A stretch of DNA of 64,000 nt from Azospirillum tabaci (GCF_014596085.1 NZ_JACCJY010000015.1:1-64000), one strand, 5' to 3'. Counted from the stretch's first letter, positions 7,621 through 17,433 are shown. The notes: generated by a model not told the origin, from the letters alone. Made by a program: numbers and translations.

Positions 7621-8085
7621 TCAGGCCGTCGCCGGCCGGGCCGACCGGGCGCGCATCAGCACCCACACCGCCGACACGCCGGCCAGCTTGGACGCGAGGC
7701 TGGCCGCCCAGACCGCCGGGTCCCAGATGCCGAGCATGCCGAAGAACAGCGCGGTGTCCACCGGCACCGACAGGGCGGCGCTGATCCACAGCCGGTCGCG
7801 CAGCGGGCGGCGGGTGACGGTGAAGACACCCCAGTCGATCAGCTCCGACACCGCGAAGGCGGTGACGCTGGCCGTCGCGACGAAGGGGTCGGCCAGCAGG
7901 AAGGACAGCAGCGTGGCGGTCAGCATGGCGGCCAGCGACCAGTGGCCGTAGCGGACCTGGACCATGTCGCGCAGGATGAAGATCAACCCGGCCCAGCAGG
8001 ACCACACCAGATCCAGATGCGGCGCCAGGCTGAAGGCGTAGTTGATGGCGAGTACGCTGCCGATGTAGGCGGCGAGCCAGAGCAT
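7621..8085 (-). CDS. VUT-family (YhhQ/QueT-like) membrane transporter
   Basis: This protein of 154 residues has about five hydrophobic segments and starts at the ATG at 8085 behind a GGAGG ribosome binding site. The frame runs open to 8268, but that extension is arginine-rich and lacks membrane character. ILRDMVQVRYG and AFAVSELIDWGVFTVTRR are typical of the VUT family, which includes importers of queuosine precursors in bacteria. Substrate assignment is by family only, and I saw no preQ1 riboswitch upstream. Confidence 0.75.
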   Translation of the reverse strand: MLWLAAYIGSVLAINYAFSLAPHLDLVWSCWAGLIFILRDMVQVRYGHWSLAAMLTATLLSFLLADPFVATASVTAFAVSELIDWGVFTVTRRPLRDRLWISAALSVPVDTALFFGMLGIWDPAVWAASLASKLAGVSAVWVLMRARSARPATA

Positions 8086-8370
8086 GATGGAATCCTCCAA
8101 AAGCCACCCGCGGAAATACGGGCGCGAACGACGGCGCCACCCGCGTGAATGCGAGCGCTCCGCAGCGGTCTTGTAACAGGTTCGAACCCCTGACGTGAAC
8201 CCTCGGCGCGCGCCGGTGCGGCCGGGGCGCAACCGGTGGGGCAACCGGCGGGAACGACTTACCCCCATATCGGTTCCCCGAATGCGCCGCCGCGTCTAGC
8301 GCATCCGGACGATGCCCTGGCGCGTTCGTTCGGGGAGGCGAGACGAAAAAAAACCCGAAAGGTGTGGGCG

Positions 8371-9594
8371 ATGGCGGCGGCGGGCGTGGCAAACGGATTG
8401 GGCGGCACACGGGATCACTCCCTGGATGCAGCGCGCAGCCTGCTGATGATCCTCGGCGTGCCCTACCACGCGGCGCTGATCTACACGCCGGGCTACGACT
8501 GGGTGATGAACTCTCCAGACGGGATCGCCTGGATCGGGCTGTTCGCGGATTTCATCCACAGCTTCCGCATGCCCGCCTTCTTCCTGATCTCCGGCCTGCT
8601 GATCACCCACAGCCTGCGCCGCCACGGGCCGCGGGCGACGCTCACCTCGCGCGCCTCGCGGCTGCTGGTGCCGCTCGTCGCCATGGCGGCGACGCTGAAC
8701 GTCGCGCAGTTATGGATGGAAAGCCGCGCCATCGACCCCGGCCTGACCGCCGGCGAGTTCGTCACCCAGACCATCCCGGCTGCCTTCTGGAGCGGCGGGC
8801 TCGTCTATCACCTGTGGTTCCTGGTCGAGCTGTTCATCAGCGTGCTGGCGCTCTGCCTCGCCTACCCGCCGCTCGTCGCGCTGCACCGGAGGATGGCGGA
8901 GCGCGCGCCGGGGCTGGCCCGCTGGCTGGCCGACCCGCCGGACTGGCTGCCGCCGCTCCTGCTCAGCCTCGTCATGATGGGGGTGCTGGGGTTCGACAAC
9001 ATCTCCGACCTGCTGGTGACGCCGCTGGTGCCGACCAATTCCACCGCGGTCAGCATCGTCACCTCGGCGGGCTTCTTCACGGTCGGGGTGCTGATCGCCC
9101 ATTGGCCGGGCGGGGCCAGGCGCTACGCCAAGGCGAGCTGGGGCGTGGCGCTGACCTATCTGGCCTGCTTCGCCATCCACATCGGCATGGTCGGCGTGGA
9201 GAAGCCCATGCCCGTGCGCTTCCTCGACGAGGCGTTGCGCGCCGTCGCCGCCTGGTCGGCCTTCCGCTTCGTCCTCGGCCTGACGCAGTCCTTCTTCTCG
9301 GCGGAGAGCCGCCGGGTGCGGGCGCTGTCGCAGGCCTCCTACACGATCTACCTGCTGCACCATCTGGTGGTCATGGCCCTGGGCTTCGCCCTGTTGGCCG
9401 TCACCGCGCCGCCGCTGCTGGAGTTCGCCGCGATCACCGCGGTGGGGCTGTTCATGCCGCTGGCGCTCCATCACGGGCTGGTGCGCCGTTCGCCGACGCT
9501 GCGCCTCCTGATGAATGGCGTCCCGCCGGGCGAAGCGAAGAAGCGAAGCAGCCCGGCGCGCGGCCGCGAGGCGATGGCGCGCCGGACCGGCTGA
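8371..9594 (+). CDS. Acyltransferase 3 family membrane protein
   Basis: This 407-residue multispanning protein opens with a conserved motif around DHSLDAARSLLMILGVPYHAAL and continues with FIHSFRMPAFFLISGLL and YHLWFLVELF, typical of the acyltransferase-3/OpgC group. These enzymes O-acylate periplasmic glucans, exopolysaccharide or other surface glycans. The ATG at 8371 has an AAAGGTG ribosome binding site 7 bases upstream; the frame stays open to 8236 without a better start. About ten transmembrane segments can be counted. The C-terminus is short, basic and cytoplasmic. The acyl acceptor cannot be told from sequence. Confidence 0.83.
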   Translation: MAAAGVANGLGGTRDHSLDAARSLLMILGVPYHAALIYTPGYDWVMNSPDGIAWIGLFADFIHSFRMPAFFLISGLLITHSLRRHGPRATLTSRASRLLVPLVAMAATLNVAQLWMESRAIDPGLTAGEFVTQTIPAAFWSGGLVYHLWFLVELFISVLALCLAYPPLVALHRRMAERAPGLARWLADPPDWLPPLLLSLVMMGVLGFDNISDLLVTPLVPTNSTAVSIVTSAGFFTVGVLIAHWPGGARRYAKASWGVALTYLACFAIHIGMVGVEKPMPVRFLDEALRAVAAWSAFRFVLGLTQSFFSAESRRVRALSQASYTIYLLHHLVVMALGFALLAVTAPPLLEFAAITAVGLFMPLALHHGLVRRSPTLRLLMNGVPPGEAKKRSSPARGREAMARRTG

Positions 9595-9740
9595 GCGCAG
9601 GCAAAGCCAAACGTTCTTAGACCATGGTCGCATGCCCACACCCCCGCGCCGGCTTTGCCCGGCGGGCGGCGCTGAAGTAACCTATAGGTCATCCGCCCAC
9701 GTTCCCTGACCGCCCTTCCGGCATCGGGTGGCTGTTTGGG

Positions 9741-11021
9741 GTGTTGGATGCCATGCCGATGCTTTTCGGGACCCGCACTGTGACCAGTCATCCGGCCTCG
9801 GACGCTCTCCCCTCCGAGGCTCCGCCCGGCGCCTCTTTGCCAAGCCCATCCGTGCCCGGCCCGTCCCTGCCGCGGGCCGCCTCGATGGCGGAGGACGCCT
9901 GCGCCGCCGCGCGGGAGCTTTTCGAGGGCTTGTGCGGGCGGGACCCCGCCGCCGCCGCGGAGTTGGAGATGGTGCTGGTCTTCTGCTCCGCCCATTACGA
10001 CCGGGTGGAGCTGGCGGCGGCCCTGGCCGAGCTGTTCGGGCCGGTGCCGGTGGTCGGCTGCACCACGGCGGGCGAGATCACGCCCTTCGGCTACGCCGCC
10101 GGGTCGCTGGTCGGGATCGGTTTCCCGCGCGCCGACTTCACCATCGCCACCCAGCGCATCGATGATCTCGACCGCTTCTCCATCGCCGAGGCGCCGCGCG
10201 TCCTGCGCAGCCTGATGGAGCAGCGCGACATCGCCCTGGCCGCCCGGACCGATGCCTTCCCCGACCATGGCAGCTTCGCCTTCCTGATGATCGACGGCAT
10301 GTCGCGGGTGGAGGAGATGGTGGTCAGCGCGCTGCACAGCGTGCTGATGGACATTCCGCTGTTCGGCGGCTCCGCCGGGGACGAGCTGCGCTTCGAGCGC
10401 ACCTTCGTCCTGCACGAGGGGCGGTTCCACACCAACGCCGCCGTGCTGATGCTGGTCACCACCGCACGCCGCTTCGTGGTCTTCCGGACCGAGCATTTCG
10501 TGGCGTCCGACGCCAAGATGGTGGTGACCGGGGCCGACCCGCAGCGCCGCATCGTCACCGAGATCAACGCCGAACCGGCGGGCCGCGAGTACGCCCGCAT
10601 GGTCGGGCTGGAGGGGGAGCCGCTGACTCCCCTGATCTTCGCCGCCTATCCCGTCGTCGTGCGGGTGGGGGGCGAGTACCATGTCCGCTCCATCCAGAAG
10701 GTCAACGACGACGAGAGCCTGACCTTCTACTGCGCCATCGACGAGGGAATCGTGCTGACCGTCGCCCGCGGCGTCGACCCGGTGGAGAACCTGGAGGAGA
10801 TGATGCGCAAGCTGGCGGCGGAAGTCGGCGGGCCGCCGGACCTCGTGCTCGGCTGCGACTGCATCCTGCGCCGGCTGGAGCTGGAGCAGCGGCAGCTCAA
10901 GCACGTCATGTCGGCGGCGCTGGCGCGGCACAACGTCATCGGCTTCTGCGCCTACGGCGAGCAGTACAACGCCATGCATGTCAACCAGACCTTCACCGGT
11001 GTCGCGATAGGTGCGCGATGA
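9741..11021 (+). CDS. FIST-domain sensor protein, NosP-like
   Basis: This 426-residue protein carries FIST_N (VVGCTTAGEITPFG, then AGSLVGIGFPRADF) and FIST_C domains. The N-terminal ~45 residues are proline-rich and probably disordered. Its gene overlaps the following PAS hybrid kinase by four bases (ATGA). In Pseudomonas and others this pair is nosP-nahK: NosP is a haem FIST protein that binds nitric oxide and modulates the kinase. That role is inferred from family and context; I cannot confirm a haem ligand by eye. The start is a GTG at 9741, with ATGs at 9753 and 9759 as alternatives. Confidence 0.82.
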   Translation: MLDAMPMLFGTRTVTSHPASDALPSEAPPGASLPSPSVPGPSLPRAASMAEDACAAARELFEGLCGRDPAAAAELEMVLVFCSAHYDRVELAAALAELFGPVPVVGCTTAGEITPFGYAAGSLVGIGFPRADFTIATQRIDDLDRFSIAEAPRVLRSLMEQRDIALAARTDAFPDHGSFAFLMIDGMSRVEEMVVSALHSVLMDIPLFGGSAGDELRFERTFVLHEGRFHTNAAVLMLVTTARRFVVFRTEHFVASDAKMVVTGADPQRRIVTEINAEPAGREYARMVGLEGEPLTPLIFAAYPVVVRVGGEYHVRSIQKVNDDESLTFYCAIDEGIVLTVARGVDPVENLEEMMRKLAAEVGGPPDLVLGCDCILRRLELEQRQLKHVMSAALARHNVIGFCAYGEQYNAMHVNQTFTGVAIGAR

Positions 11022-13762
11022 CGCTCATCTTCGACTGGCGGGAACCATCCCGCCCCCCCGCCAACCAGCCGTCCGCCAACCCGCCGCCCGCCGCCCGCCC
11101 GTCCTCGACCGACGAGCAAAGCCGGCTGGAGGCGCTGGAGCGCGAGAACGCCAAGCTCCGCCGCATCAACCAGGTGCTGATGGACCGGGTGGAGCGGTCG
11201 ATGGACGTGCAGGGGGGCGCCTTCTCCCTGTTCCAGACCGCCATCGTCCTGGAGCAGAAGGTGCGCGAGCGCACTCTGGAGCTGGAGCGCGCCCTGCGCG
11301 AGCTGGAGGACAGCCACCGCGCGCTGGCCCGCGCCAAGGAGTTGGCCGACACCATGCGCGGCCGCCTGTCGGAGGCCATCGAGTCGGTCAACGAGGGCTT
11401 CGCCATCTTCGACAGCGACGACCGGCTGGTGCTGTGCAACAGCAAGTACTTGGCCCTGTGGCCGGAAATCCGCGACCGCATCGTTCCGGGCATCCGCTTC
11501 CAGGAGATCGCCGAGCTGGCGGCCTCCTCGCGCACCATCGCCGACGCCTACCCGCGGCCCGACCGCTGGCTGTCGGAGCGGCTGGCCCAGCACCGGGCGC
11601 TGAAGGGCCCCTACGTCTACCGGCTGGCGGACGGGCGCTGGGTCCAGGTCAACGAGCGGCGGACCCGCGACGGCGGGGTGGTCGGCGTCTACACCGACAT
11701 CACCGACATCAAGGAGCATGAGACCCGCCGCCGCGAACGCGAGCTGGCCGAGAAGTCGGCGCTCCTCCAGGCGACGCTGGACAACATCGCCCAGGGGGTC
11801 GGGGTGTACGACCGCGACCAGCGGCTGGTCGCCTGGAACGAGCGCTTCACCGGTCTGCTGCGCCTGCCCGCCAACGTGGCGGAGCGCGGGGCGGGCTTCG
11901 CCGACTTCGTGCTGCACCACGCCGCACTCGGCGACCGCGGCTTGTCGCTGAGTGCCCTGATGATGCCGAGCTGCCTCGTCGAGCAGCCCTGGCTGGACGA
12001 CACGGTGCTGGAGATCAGCCGCAACCCCATGCCGGGCGGCGGCTTCGTCCTGACCTTCACCGACATCACCGAGCGCAAGCGGGCCGAGCAGGCGCTGCGC
12101 GACAGCGAGGAGCGCATCCGGCTGGTCACCGACGCGGTGCCGGCGCTGATCGCCTATGTCGACGCCGAGCAGCGCTTCCGCTTCGTCAACAAGGCCTACG
12201 AGGGCTGGTTCAACCGCAAGCGCGAGGAGATCGAGGGCCAGCCCATGTGGGCGGCGCTGGGCGACCTCTATTACGAGGTGCGGCGCTCCTACGTGCTGCG
12301 GGCGCTGGCCGGCGAGGAGGTCACCTTCGACCTGGAGCTGCCCGGCGAGAACGGCGCCCCGCGCTACGCCGTCGCCACCTACATCCCGCATTTCGGCGAG
12401 CGGCGGGGCAGCGGCAAGCCGGAAGTGCTGGGCTATTTCGGCCTGATCCACGACATCACCGAGCGGCGCATGGCGGCGGAGGCCCTGGCCGACGCCAAGG
12501 ACAGCCTGGAGCGCCGCGTCGTCGAGCGCACCGCCGAGCTGACCCGGCTCAACGGCCAGCTCCAGCAGGAGATTGCCGAGCGCATCGCCGCGGAGGAGGC
12601 GCTGCGGCTGGCCAAGGCGGAGGCGGAGCAGGCCAACCTATCCAAGACGCGCTTCCTGGCGGCGGCCAGCCACGACCTGCTGCAACCGCTGAACGCGGCG
12701 CGGCTGTTCGTCTCGGCGCTGGGCGACCTGGAGCAGCCGGAGCCGAACCGCGGGCTGGTCGACAACATCGACGTCGCCCTGGCCTCGGTCGAGGACCTGC
12801 TGTCGGCGCTGCTGGACATCTCCAAGCTGGACGCCGGGGCGGTGCGGCCGGAGATCGCCGATTTCCCGATCAAGAGCCTGTTCGGCGCGCTGGCCACCGA
12901 ATACGCGGCGGTGGCGAAGGAGCGCGGGCTGGACCTCTGCGTCGTTCCCAGCCACGCCGTGGTGCGCAGCGACATCCGGCTGCTGCGCCGGATCCTGCAG
13001 AACTTCCTGTCCAACGCCCTGCGCTACACCCAGGCAAAGAGGGCGGCGAAACGAGGGGCCGAGGGCGGAGCCGGGCGCGTGCTGGTCGGCTGCCGGCGGA
13101 CGCCCGAGGGCTTGCGGATCGAGGTGTGGGACACCGGCCCCGGCGTGCCCGCCGACAAGCTGAGCGAGATCTTCCAGGAATTCCGCCGCCTCGACACGCC
13201 CTGCGCCAACGAGCGGGTGCGCGGCATGGGCCTCGGCCTCGCCATCGTGGAGCGGGTGGCGCGGATGCTCGACCATCCGATCACCGTGCGGTCGCAGCCG
13301 GGGCGGGGCTCGGTCTTCGCGGTGACGGTGCCCTTCGGGCGCTACGCCCGCCCGGTGCGCGCGCTGGAGGCGCCGGTGCAGACCGCCTCGAACCGGCTGG
13401 CCGGCACGCGGGTGCTGGTGATCGACAACGAGCCGGCGGTGCTGGCCGGGATGCGCGCGTTGCTCGAAGGCTGGGGGTGCAGCGTCGCCACCGCGGCGTC
13501 GGGCGACGAGGCGCTGGCCGGGCTGGGGGCGGTGGCGCCGGACGTTCTGTTCGCGGACTATCACCTGGACGACGGGGTGATCGGCTTCACCGAGATCGCG
13601 CGGGTGCGCGAGCGCTGCGGGGCGGACCTGCCGTCGGTCCTCATCACCGCCAACCGCACCGCCGAAGTGGTGGAGGAGGCGCAGGCCAGGGGCTGCCATG
13701 TGCTGAACAAGCCGGTGCGGCCGGCCCAGCTCCGCGCGGTGATGACGGGCCTGCTGGCGTAA
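11018..13762 (+). CDS. PAS hybrid sensor histidine kinase, NahK-like
   Basis: A soluble 914-residue hybrid kinase. The order is a proline-rich start, a coiled coil (about 30-105), three PAS-type modules (about 115-225, 240-345, 360-490), a second coiled coil, HisKA with His552 in ASHDLLQPLN, HATPase (FLSNALRYTQ, DTGPGVP, GMGLGLAIVERV) and a C-terminal receiver with Asp847 in LFADYHLDDG. The N-terminal LRRINQVLMDRVE...QGGAFSLFQTAI resembles the NahK/ErcS' kinases. No transmembrane segment is visible. Overlap with the FIST gene implies co-translation and a shared nitric oxide pathway, which is inference. Confidence 0.87.
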   Translation: MTLIFDWREPSRPPANQPSANPPPAARPSSTDEQSRLEALERENAKLRRINQVLMDRVERSMDVQGGAFSLFQTAIVLEQKVRERTLELERALRELEDSHRALARAKELADTMRGRLSEAIESVNEGFAIFDSDDRLVLCNSKYLALWPEIRDRIVPGIRFQEIAELAASSRTIADAYPRPDRWLSERLAQHRALKGPYVYRLADGRWVQVNERRTRDGGVVGVYTDITDIKEHETRRRERELAEKSALLQATLDNIAQGVGVYDRDQRLVAWNERFTGLLRLPANVAERGAGFADFVLHHAALGDRGLSLSALMMPSCLVEQPWLDDTVLEISRNPMPGGGFVLTFTDITERKRAEQALRDSEERIRLVTDAVPALIAYVDAEQRFRFVNKAYEGWFNRKREEIEGQPMWAALGDLYYEVRRSYVLRALAGEEVTFDLELPGENGAPRYAVATYIPHFGERRGSGKPEVLGYFGLIHDITERRMAAEALADAKDSLERRVVERTAELTRLNGQLQQEIAERIAAEEALRLAKAEAEQANLSKTRFLAAASHDLLQPLNAARLFVSALGDLEQPEPNRGLVDNIDVALASVEDLLSALLDISKLDAGAVRPEIADFPIKSLFGALATEYAAVAKERGLDLCVVPSHAVVRSDIRLLRRILQNFLSNALRYTQAKRAAKRGAEGGAGRVLVGCRRTPEGLRIEVWDTGPGVPADKLSEIFQEFRRLDTPCANERVRGMGLGLAIVERVARMLDHPITVRSQPGRGSVFAVTVPFGRYARPVRALEAPVQTASNRLAGTRVLVIDNEPAVLAGMRALLEGWGCSVATAASGDEALAGLGAVAPDVLFADYHLDDGVIGFTEIARVRERCGADLPSVLITANRTAEVVEEAQARGCHVLNKPVRPAQLRAVMTGLLA

Positions 13763-13778
13763 GGGACGCGATGGGCTT

Positions 13779-13824
13779 CCACCCCGGCCGCTCCCTGGGA
13801 AGCGGGAGCGAAGGGCCGGGGTGG
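13779..13824. terminator. Hairpin terminator between convergent genes
   Basis: CCACCCCGGCC (13779-13789) pairs with GGCCGGGGTGG (13814-13824), with a smaller GCTCCC/GGGAGC stem inside. It lies between the hybrid kinase and the convergent small membrane protein gene. There is no long T tract, so it may act in both directions with Rho. Confidence 0.6.
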
Positions 13825-13840
13825 GGGAAGAGCCAGGGAC

Positions 13841-14077
13841 TCAGCGCGTCAGGCGGATGATCGTCACCATCATGCCGACCGCGTACAGCTCGGCCAGCGG
13901 AACGATCCAGGACGGGTGGAAAATGATCGACAGCGGCATGATCAGCAGAAGGATCAGCGCCGGAAACACGAAGTAAGGCGAATTGCAGTAAGCCGGCAGG
14001 CCATGCACCCGGCCCGAAACATCGCGCGACTCTTCGCCAATCAAACGATCCGCGTCGCCAACAGTTTGGTCCACCAT
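13841..14077 (-). CDS. Small two-helix membrane protein, hypothetical
   Basis: A 78-residue protein with a polar N-terminal third and two hydrophobic stretches (about 36-53 and 58-73). I do not recognise the family. It is encoded alone, convergent with the hybrid kinase. The hydrophobic layout fits an inner-membrane protein with both ends on the same side. Confidence 0.65.
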   Translation of the reverse strand: MVDQTVGDADRLIGEESRDVSGRVHGLPAYCNSPYFVFPALILLLIMPLSIIFHPSWIVPLAELYAVGMMVTIIRLTR

Positions 14078-14176
14078 TCTCTAGCACCCACTGTATTTAT
14101 GGTCTTTTTCTTCTCCATCTCTGGCGGACGGAGCGCCGTCCCTATAGCACAGTTTGCCGCGGTGCGGGCACGACTT

Positions 14177-14209
14177 CGCGCCGTCTTGCCGGATGGCGAA
14201 AACGGCGCG
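14177..14209. terminator. Hairpin after the Ntn hydrolase gene
   Basis: CGCGCCGT (14177-14184) and ACGGCGCG (14202-14209) form an 8-bp stem, extended inside by TTGCC/GGCGA pairing. It sits 26 bases beyond the stop at 14235. No uridine tract follows on the minus strand, so terminator function is tentative. Confidence 0.45.
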
Positions 14210-14234
14210 GGAAGTCCTGATTTTTATTGTGGCT

Positions 14235-14804
14235 TTACGCCGCTTCGGTCAGCGCCAGATGCGGGCGGCGGACCATCGACTGGATGGTGAAGGGCGCGCG
14301 CACGCCGCCGCTGAACAGCTCGGCGCATTCCAGCGCCTTCAGTACCCGCTCCTCCGCCGGCAGACCGGCCGTCGAGGCGAGCGAGCCCAGCGCGTAGTCG
14401 GACCCGCAGCCGATGGCGTGATAGCCGCGCACCGCCTCGCCCACCTGATAGTCGGACTGGACGGAGAAGAGGCGCCCCTCATAGCCCACCATGAAGGTGC
14501 CGCCGGTCTCCACGTCGTTGGAGCGGTGGGCGTAGCCGCCGTCCTTCAGGCAGCCGCGCACAGCGTCCACGAAATCGACGACCATATAGCGGAAGACGTC
14601 GGCCTCGGGGTCGCGGTGCGGCGGCTCCAGCCGGTAATGCAGAAGCTGGCCCATGCGGAAGCTGCTGGTGAAGCCGATCAGCATGTCGGCGTTGCGAAAC
14701 ACCTTGGTGTCCGCGCGCACGGTGATGTCCAGGCCGTTCACGCCCGCGCTGTCACCGCCCATCCACACACGATCGCCGTCCACCAAGCCAACAATGCAGG
14801 TCAT
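14235..14804 (-). CDS. Proteasome-like Ntn hydrolase family protein
   Basis: A 189-residue protein starting MTCIVGLVDGDRVWMGGDSAG. Removal of the first methionine would expose Thr2, and the following strand and GGDSAG turn match the fold of proteasome beta subunits and related Ntn hydrolases. Later parts (GGTFMVGYEGRLFSVQSDYQV, YHAIGCGSDYALGSL) also resemble proteasome subunits, where a glycine-rich turn precedes a helix. It is much shorter than Anbu and no HslU-like ATPase lies nearby. Substrate and oligomeric state are unknown. Similar orphan proteins occur in actinobacteria and phages. Confidence 0.72.
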   Translation of the reverse strand: MTCIVGLVDGDRVWMGGDSAGVNGLDITVRADTKVFRNADMLIGFTSSFRMGQLLHYRLEPPHRDPEADVFRYMVVDFVDAVRGCLKDGGYAHRSNDVETGGTFMVGYEGRLFSVQSDYQVGEAVRGYHAIGCGSDYALGSLASTAGLPAEERVLKALECAELFSGGVRAPFTIQSMVRRPHLALTEAA

Positions 14805-14887
14805 CGCCGTCCTCGTCCCTGAATCAATTTCGCCCGAAAGCAGGGACAGGGTGGGCTTTTATGGTTAACGAATTGTTGCATCGCGGC

Positions 14888-14918
14888 GGTGCCGAAGGAG
14901 GTATCCCGCTTCGGCACC
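14888..14918. terminator. Hairpin after iaaC/elbB
   Basis: GGTGCCGAAG (14888-14897) pairs perfectly with CTTCGGCACC (14909-14918) around an 11-base loop. It lies 29 bases past the stop of the ElbB gene on the minus strand. A T tract is lacking, but the position fits transcription termination of the ipdC-iaaC unit. Confidence 0.55.
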
Positions 14919-14946
14919 TTGGCCTTAGCGCAAGCGCAACAAGAGC

Positions 14947-15615
14947 TTAGCGGGCCAGCCCGATCAGGGCGCGGACGGTGTTCTCGGCACCCTCGGCGAT
15001 CTGCGCGAGGCTGGCGTCCAGCATGTAGCAGGGCGAGGTCACGACCTTCAGACGCCGGTCGGTCACGATCTCGCCGTGTCCGGTGACGCTGTGCCTGGCC
15101 CCCAGGCTTTCCAGCGCCGCAGCGGTGCCGGCGTCGGAGCCGATGGTGAGTTCCACCCCCTCCGCGCCGAACAGCTTCGCCAGGATGGCCGGGGCGATGC
15201 ACAGGGCGCCGATGGGCTTGCCGGCGTCGCGCATGGCGCGCACGGCCGTCTCGACGTCCGGGTTGACCGTGCAGTCCGGCCCCTTGGAGGCGAAATCGCA
15301 CAGGTTCTTCGCCGCCCCGAAGCCGCCGGGGAAGATCAGCGCGTCCACCGCGGCGGCGTCGAAAGTCGCGAGGTCGGCGACCTTGCCGCGGGCGATGCGG
15401 GCGGACTCGGCCAGCACGTTGCGGGTCTCCGCCGCCTCCTCGCCGGTGAGGTGGTTGACGACATGGGCCTGCGGGACGTTGGGGGCGAAGCACACGGCCT
15501 CCGCCCCGGCGCGGCTGATCGCCAGCAGGGTGCACACCGCCTCGTGAATCTCCGCCCCGTCATAGACGCCGCAGCCCGAGAGCACGACCGCGATCCGCAA
15601 CGGCGTGTCCGCCAT
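14947..15615 (-). CDS. elbB: ElbB/IaaC glyoxalase-like DJ-1 superfamily protein
   Basis: The 222-residue sequence follows the ElbB family: [18 protein letters not shown] at the start, [18 protein letters not shown], and [12 protein letters not shown] with the nucleophile-elbow cysteine. ElbB belongs to the class I glutamine amidotransferase/DJ-1 group and has glyoxalase activity in E. coli. In Azospirillum the gene downstream of ipdC has been called iaaC and reported to influence indole-acetic acid production. It begins 95 bases after the ipdC stop on the same strand, consistent with a bicistronic unit. An internal hairpin (GGGTTCCCGG...) lies in that gap. Confidence 0.9.
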   Translation of the reverse strand: MADTPLRIAVVLSGCGVYDGAEIHEAVCTLLAISRAGAEAVCFAPNVPQAHVVNHLTGEEAAETRNVLAESARIARGKVADLATFDAAAVDALIFPGGFGAAKNLCDFASKGPDCTVNPDVETAVRAMRDAGKPIGALCIAPAILAKLFGAEGVELTIGSDAGTAAALESLGARHSVTGHGEIVTDRRLKVVTSPCYMLDASLAQIAEGAENTVRALIGLAR

Positions 15616-15710
15616 GGGTGAGTCCTCCTTGGTTCCGATGTCCCGCCCCGCGGGGGAAGGGTTGCCGGGAACCCTACCCCACGGCCGCGCTCACGCCTAC
15701 TCCCCCGTCC

Positions 15711-17348
15711 TTACTCCCGGGGCGCGGCGTGCAGGCGCTTCTGCCCCTGGACGAAGCGGGCCAGCGTGTCGGACAGCACGCCGCGGGGGATCATCGCCTC
15801 GATCAGCTGGAAACGCCCGCGCGTGGCGAAGGCCTTGTCCAGCGCCGCCTTCAGCTCCGCCCGCGTGCGCACGCGGACGCCATCGCCGCCCATGCCCGCC
15901 GCCATGTCGGCGAAGCGCCAGTCGTCCAGGTCGTTGAAGGCCGATTCGGGCTGGAAGGTGCGCAGCATCTCCCAACTGGCGTTGTTGAACAGGATCACGA
16001 TGGGGTCGATGCCCAGCCGTCGGCAGTTGCCAAGCTCCCACCCGGTCATCTGGAAGGCGCCGTCGCCGACCACCGTCAGAATGCGCTTGCCGCCCGACAC
16101 GCACTGCGCCCCGATGCCCGCCGGCACGCCGAAGCCCATGCCCGCGTAATAGCCCGGCGCCATCAGCCCGGCGTCGATCATGTCCATGGCGGTGAACAGG
16201 CAGTCGCCCATGTCCGCCGCGATCAGCAGCGGTTCCTGCCCGGCGCGGACACGGTCGTTGACGGCGCGGGCGATGTCCATCGGGGCGATCGGCTCGCCGT
16301 CCGCCTGAAGGCCGGTGGGGTAGGCGTGGGGCTCCTTGCCGCGGGTCGTCCGGTCGGACGGCGGCAGCCGCTCCAGCAGGGCGTCCACCAGCCCGTCCAG
16401 CGGGATGTCGGCGTAGGTGTGATAGCCCAGCGTCACCGCCCGGTCGAAGGCGTGGATGGTCTTGCGCAGGTCGATCTTGCGCTGGGACACCGCGAAGTTG
16501 GTGTCGCTGAGGATCGCGCCGAGCAGGAACAGCCCGTCCGAGTCCTCGACCAGCCGGGTGATCTCCGCGTCGCCGGCGACGCCGATGTAGGTGCCGAGCG
16601 GCGGGGTCGGCGCGTCGGCCAGCAGGCCGCGCCCCATGAAGGTGGTCACCACCGGCACGCCCAGCCGCTGCGCCAGTTCCGCCACCTTGGCCTCCAGCCC
16701 GTAGCGCCGAACCTCGACGCAGACCATCAGCACCGGCGACTTGGCCGAGCGCATCGCCGCCAGCACCTCGTCCGCGCAGGCGGCGAGCGCGTCGCGGTCC
16801 ACCGGCCAGGCCGGGTCGTTGCCCACCGGCTCGACCTCGGCGTTGACCATGTTGCGGGGGATTTCCAGATAGACCGGGCGCGACAGGGCGCGGGCGGCCC
16901 CCAGCACGCGGGCGATCTCCGCCGGGGCCTTGGCCGGGTCGTCCAGCCGCGCCTGGGCGACGGTGATCTCCTTGAACACCTGGAACTGCGTGTCCAGCGT
17001 GCGGCCCTGGTGGTGCAGCAGCAGGCCGGCGTTGCCCTCCGTCGTGCCCGGCGCGCCGGAGATGACGACGACCGGCGACTTCTCGGCGTAGGCGCCGGCC
17101 ACCGCGTTCACCATGTTGAAGGCGCCCGCGCCGTAGGTGACCGCCGCCACCCCCAGCGTCGAACTGTAGCGCGCCGCCGCGTCCGCCGCGAAGCCCACCG
17201 CCGGCTCGTGGCTCAGTGTGTGGAGCGGCAGGATTTGCGTCTCCTCCGCCACCTTGAAGAAGGGCAAGGCGAAATCGCCCGGAATCCCGAACATGGCCTG
17301 TGCGCCGCGATCCTTCAGCGCGCGCAGCAGGGCTTCGGCCAGCTTCAT
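15711..17348 (-). CDS. ipdC: Indole-3-pyruvate/phenylpyruvate decarboxylase
   Basis: This 545-residue thiamine-diphosphate enzyme starts [20 protein letters not shown] and reads as the A. brasilense IpdC. It decarboxylates indole-3-pyruvate to indole-3-acetaldehyde, the key step of auxin synthesis, and also phenylpyruvate. The ThDP/magnesium motif runs from VVGDGAFQM to FNNASWEML near residues 425-455. [15 protein letters not shown] holds the glutamate that activates the cofactor. The ATG at 17348 follows a GGGAGAG-like site. Upstream, divergent to gltX, lies the inverted repeat at 17434-17453, part of the promoter reported to be auxin-responsive. The downstream elbB/iaaC gene probably shares the transcript. 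Confidence 0.97.
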   Translation of the reverse strand: MKLAEALLRALKDRGAQAMFGIPGDFALPFFKVAEETQILPLHTLSHEPAVGFAADAAARYSSTLGVAAVTYGAGAFNMVNAVAGAYAEKSPVVVISGAPGTTEGNAGLLLHHQGRTLDTQFQVFKEITVAQARLDDPAKAPAEIARVLGAARALSRPVYLEIPRNMVNAEVEPVGNDPAWPVDRDALAACADEVLAAMRSAKSPVLMVCVEVRRYGLEAKVAELAQRLGVPVVTTFMGRGLLADAPTPPLGTYIGVAGDAEITRLVEDSDGLFLLGAILSDTNFAVSQRKIDLRKTIHAFDRAVTLGYHTYADIPLDGLVDALLERLPPSDRTTRGKEPHAYPTGLQADGEPIAPMDIARAVNDRVRAGQEPLLIAADMGDCLFTAMDMIDAGLMAPGYYAGMGFGVPAGIGAQCVSGGKRILTVVGDGAFQMTGWELGNCRRLGIDPIVILFNNASWEMLRTFQPESAFNDLDDWRFADMAAGMGGDGVRVRTRAELKAALDKAFATRGRFQLIEAMIPRGVLSDTLARFVQGQKRLHAAPRE

Positions 17349-17433
17349 GGCCGCTCTCCCGTTCCAATTGGTTTCGCGGGCCGAAAACCCGCACAGGGGG
17401 ACAGCATCGCCTCCGGCACCGCTCCGCGCAAGA

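Noticed and set aside
8165..8200. A GGTTCGAACC palindrome resembling a tRNA T-loop
   Set aside because: Only four flanking bases pair, and no acceptor, D or anticodon arm can be drawn on either strand. It is a short palindrome upstream of the VUT gene.
8236..8370. N-terminal extension of the acyltransferase to 8236
   Set aside because: The extension has no membrane or family character, while the ATG at 8371 has a good ribosome binding site.
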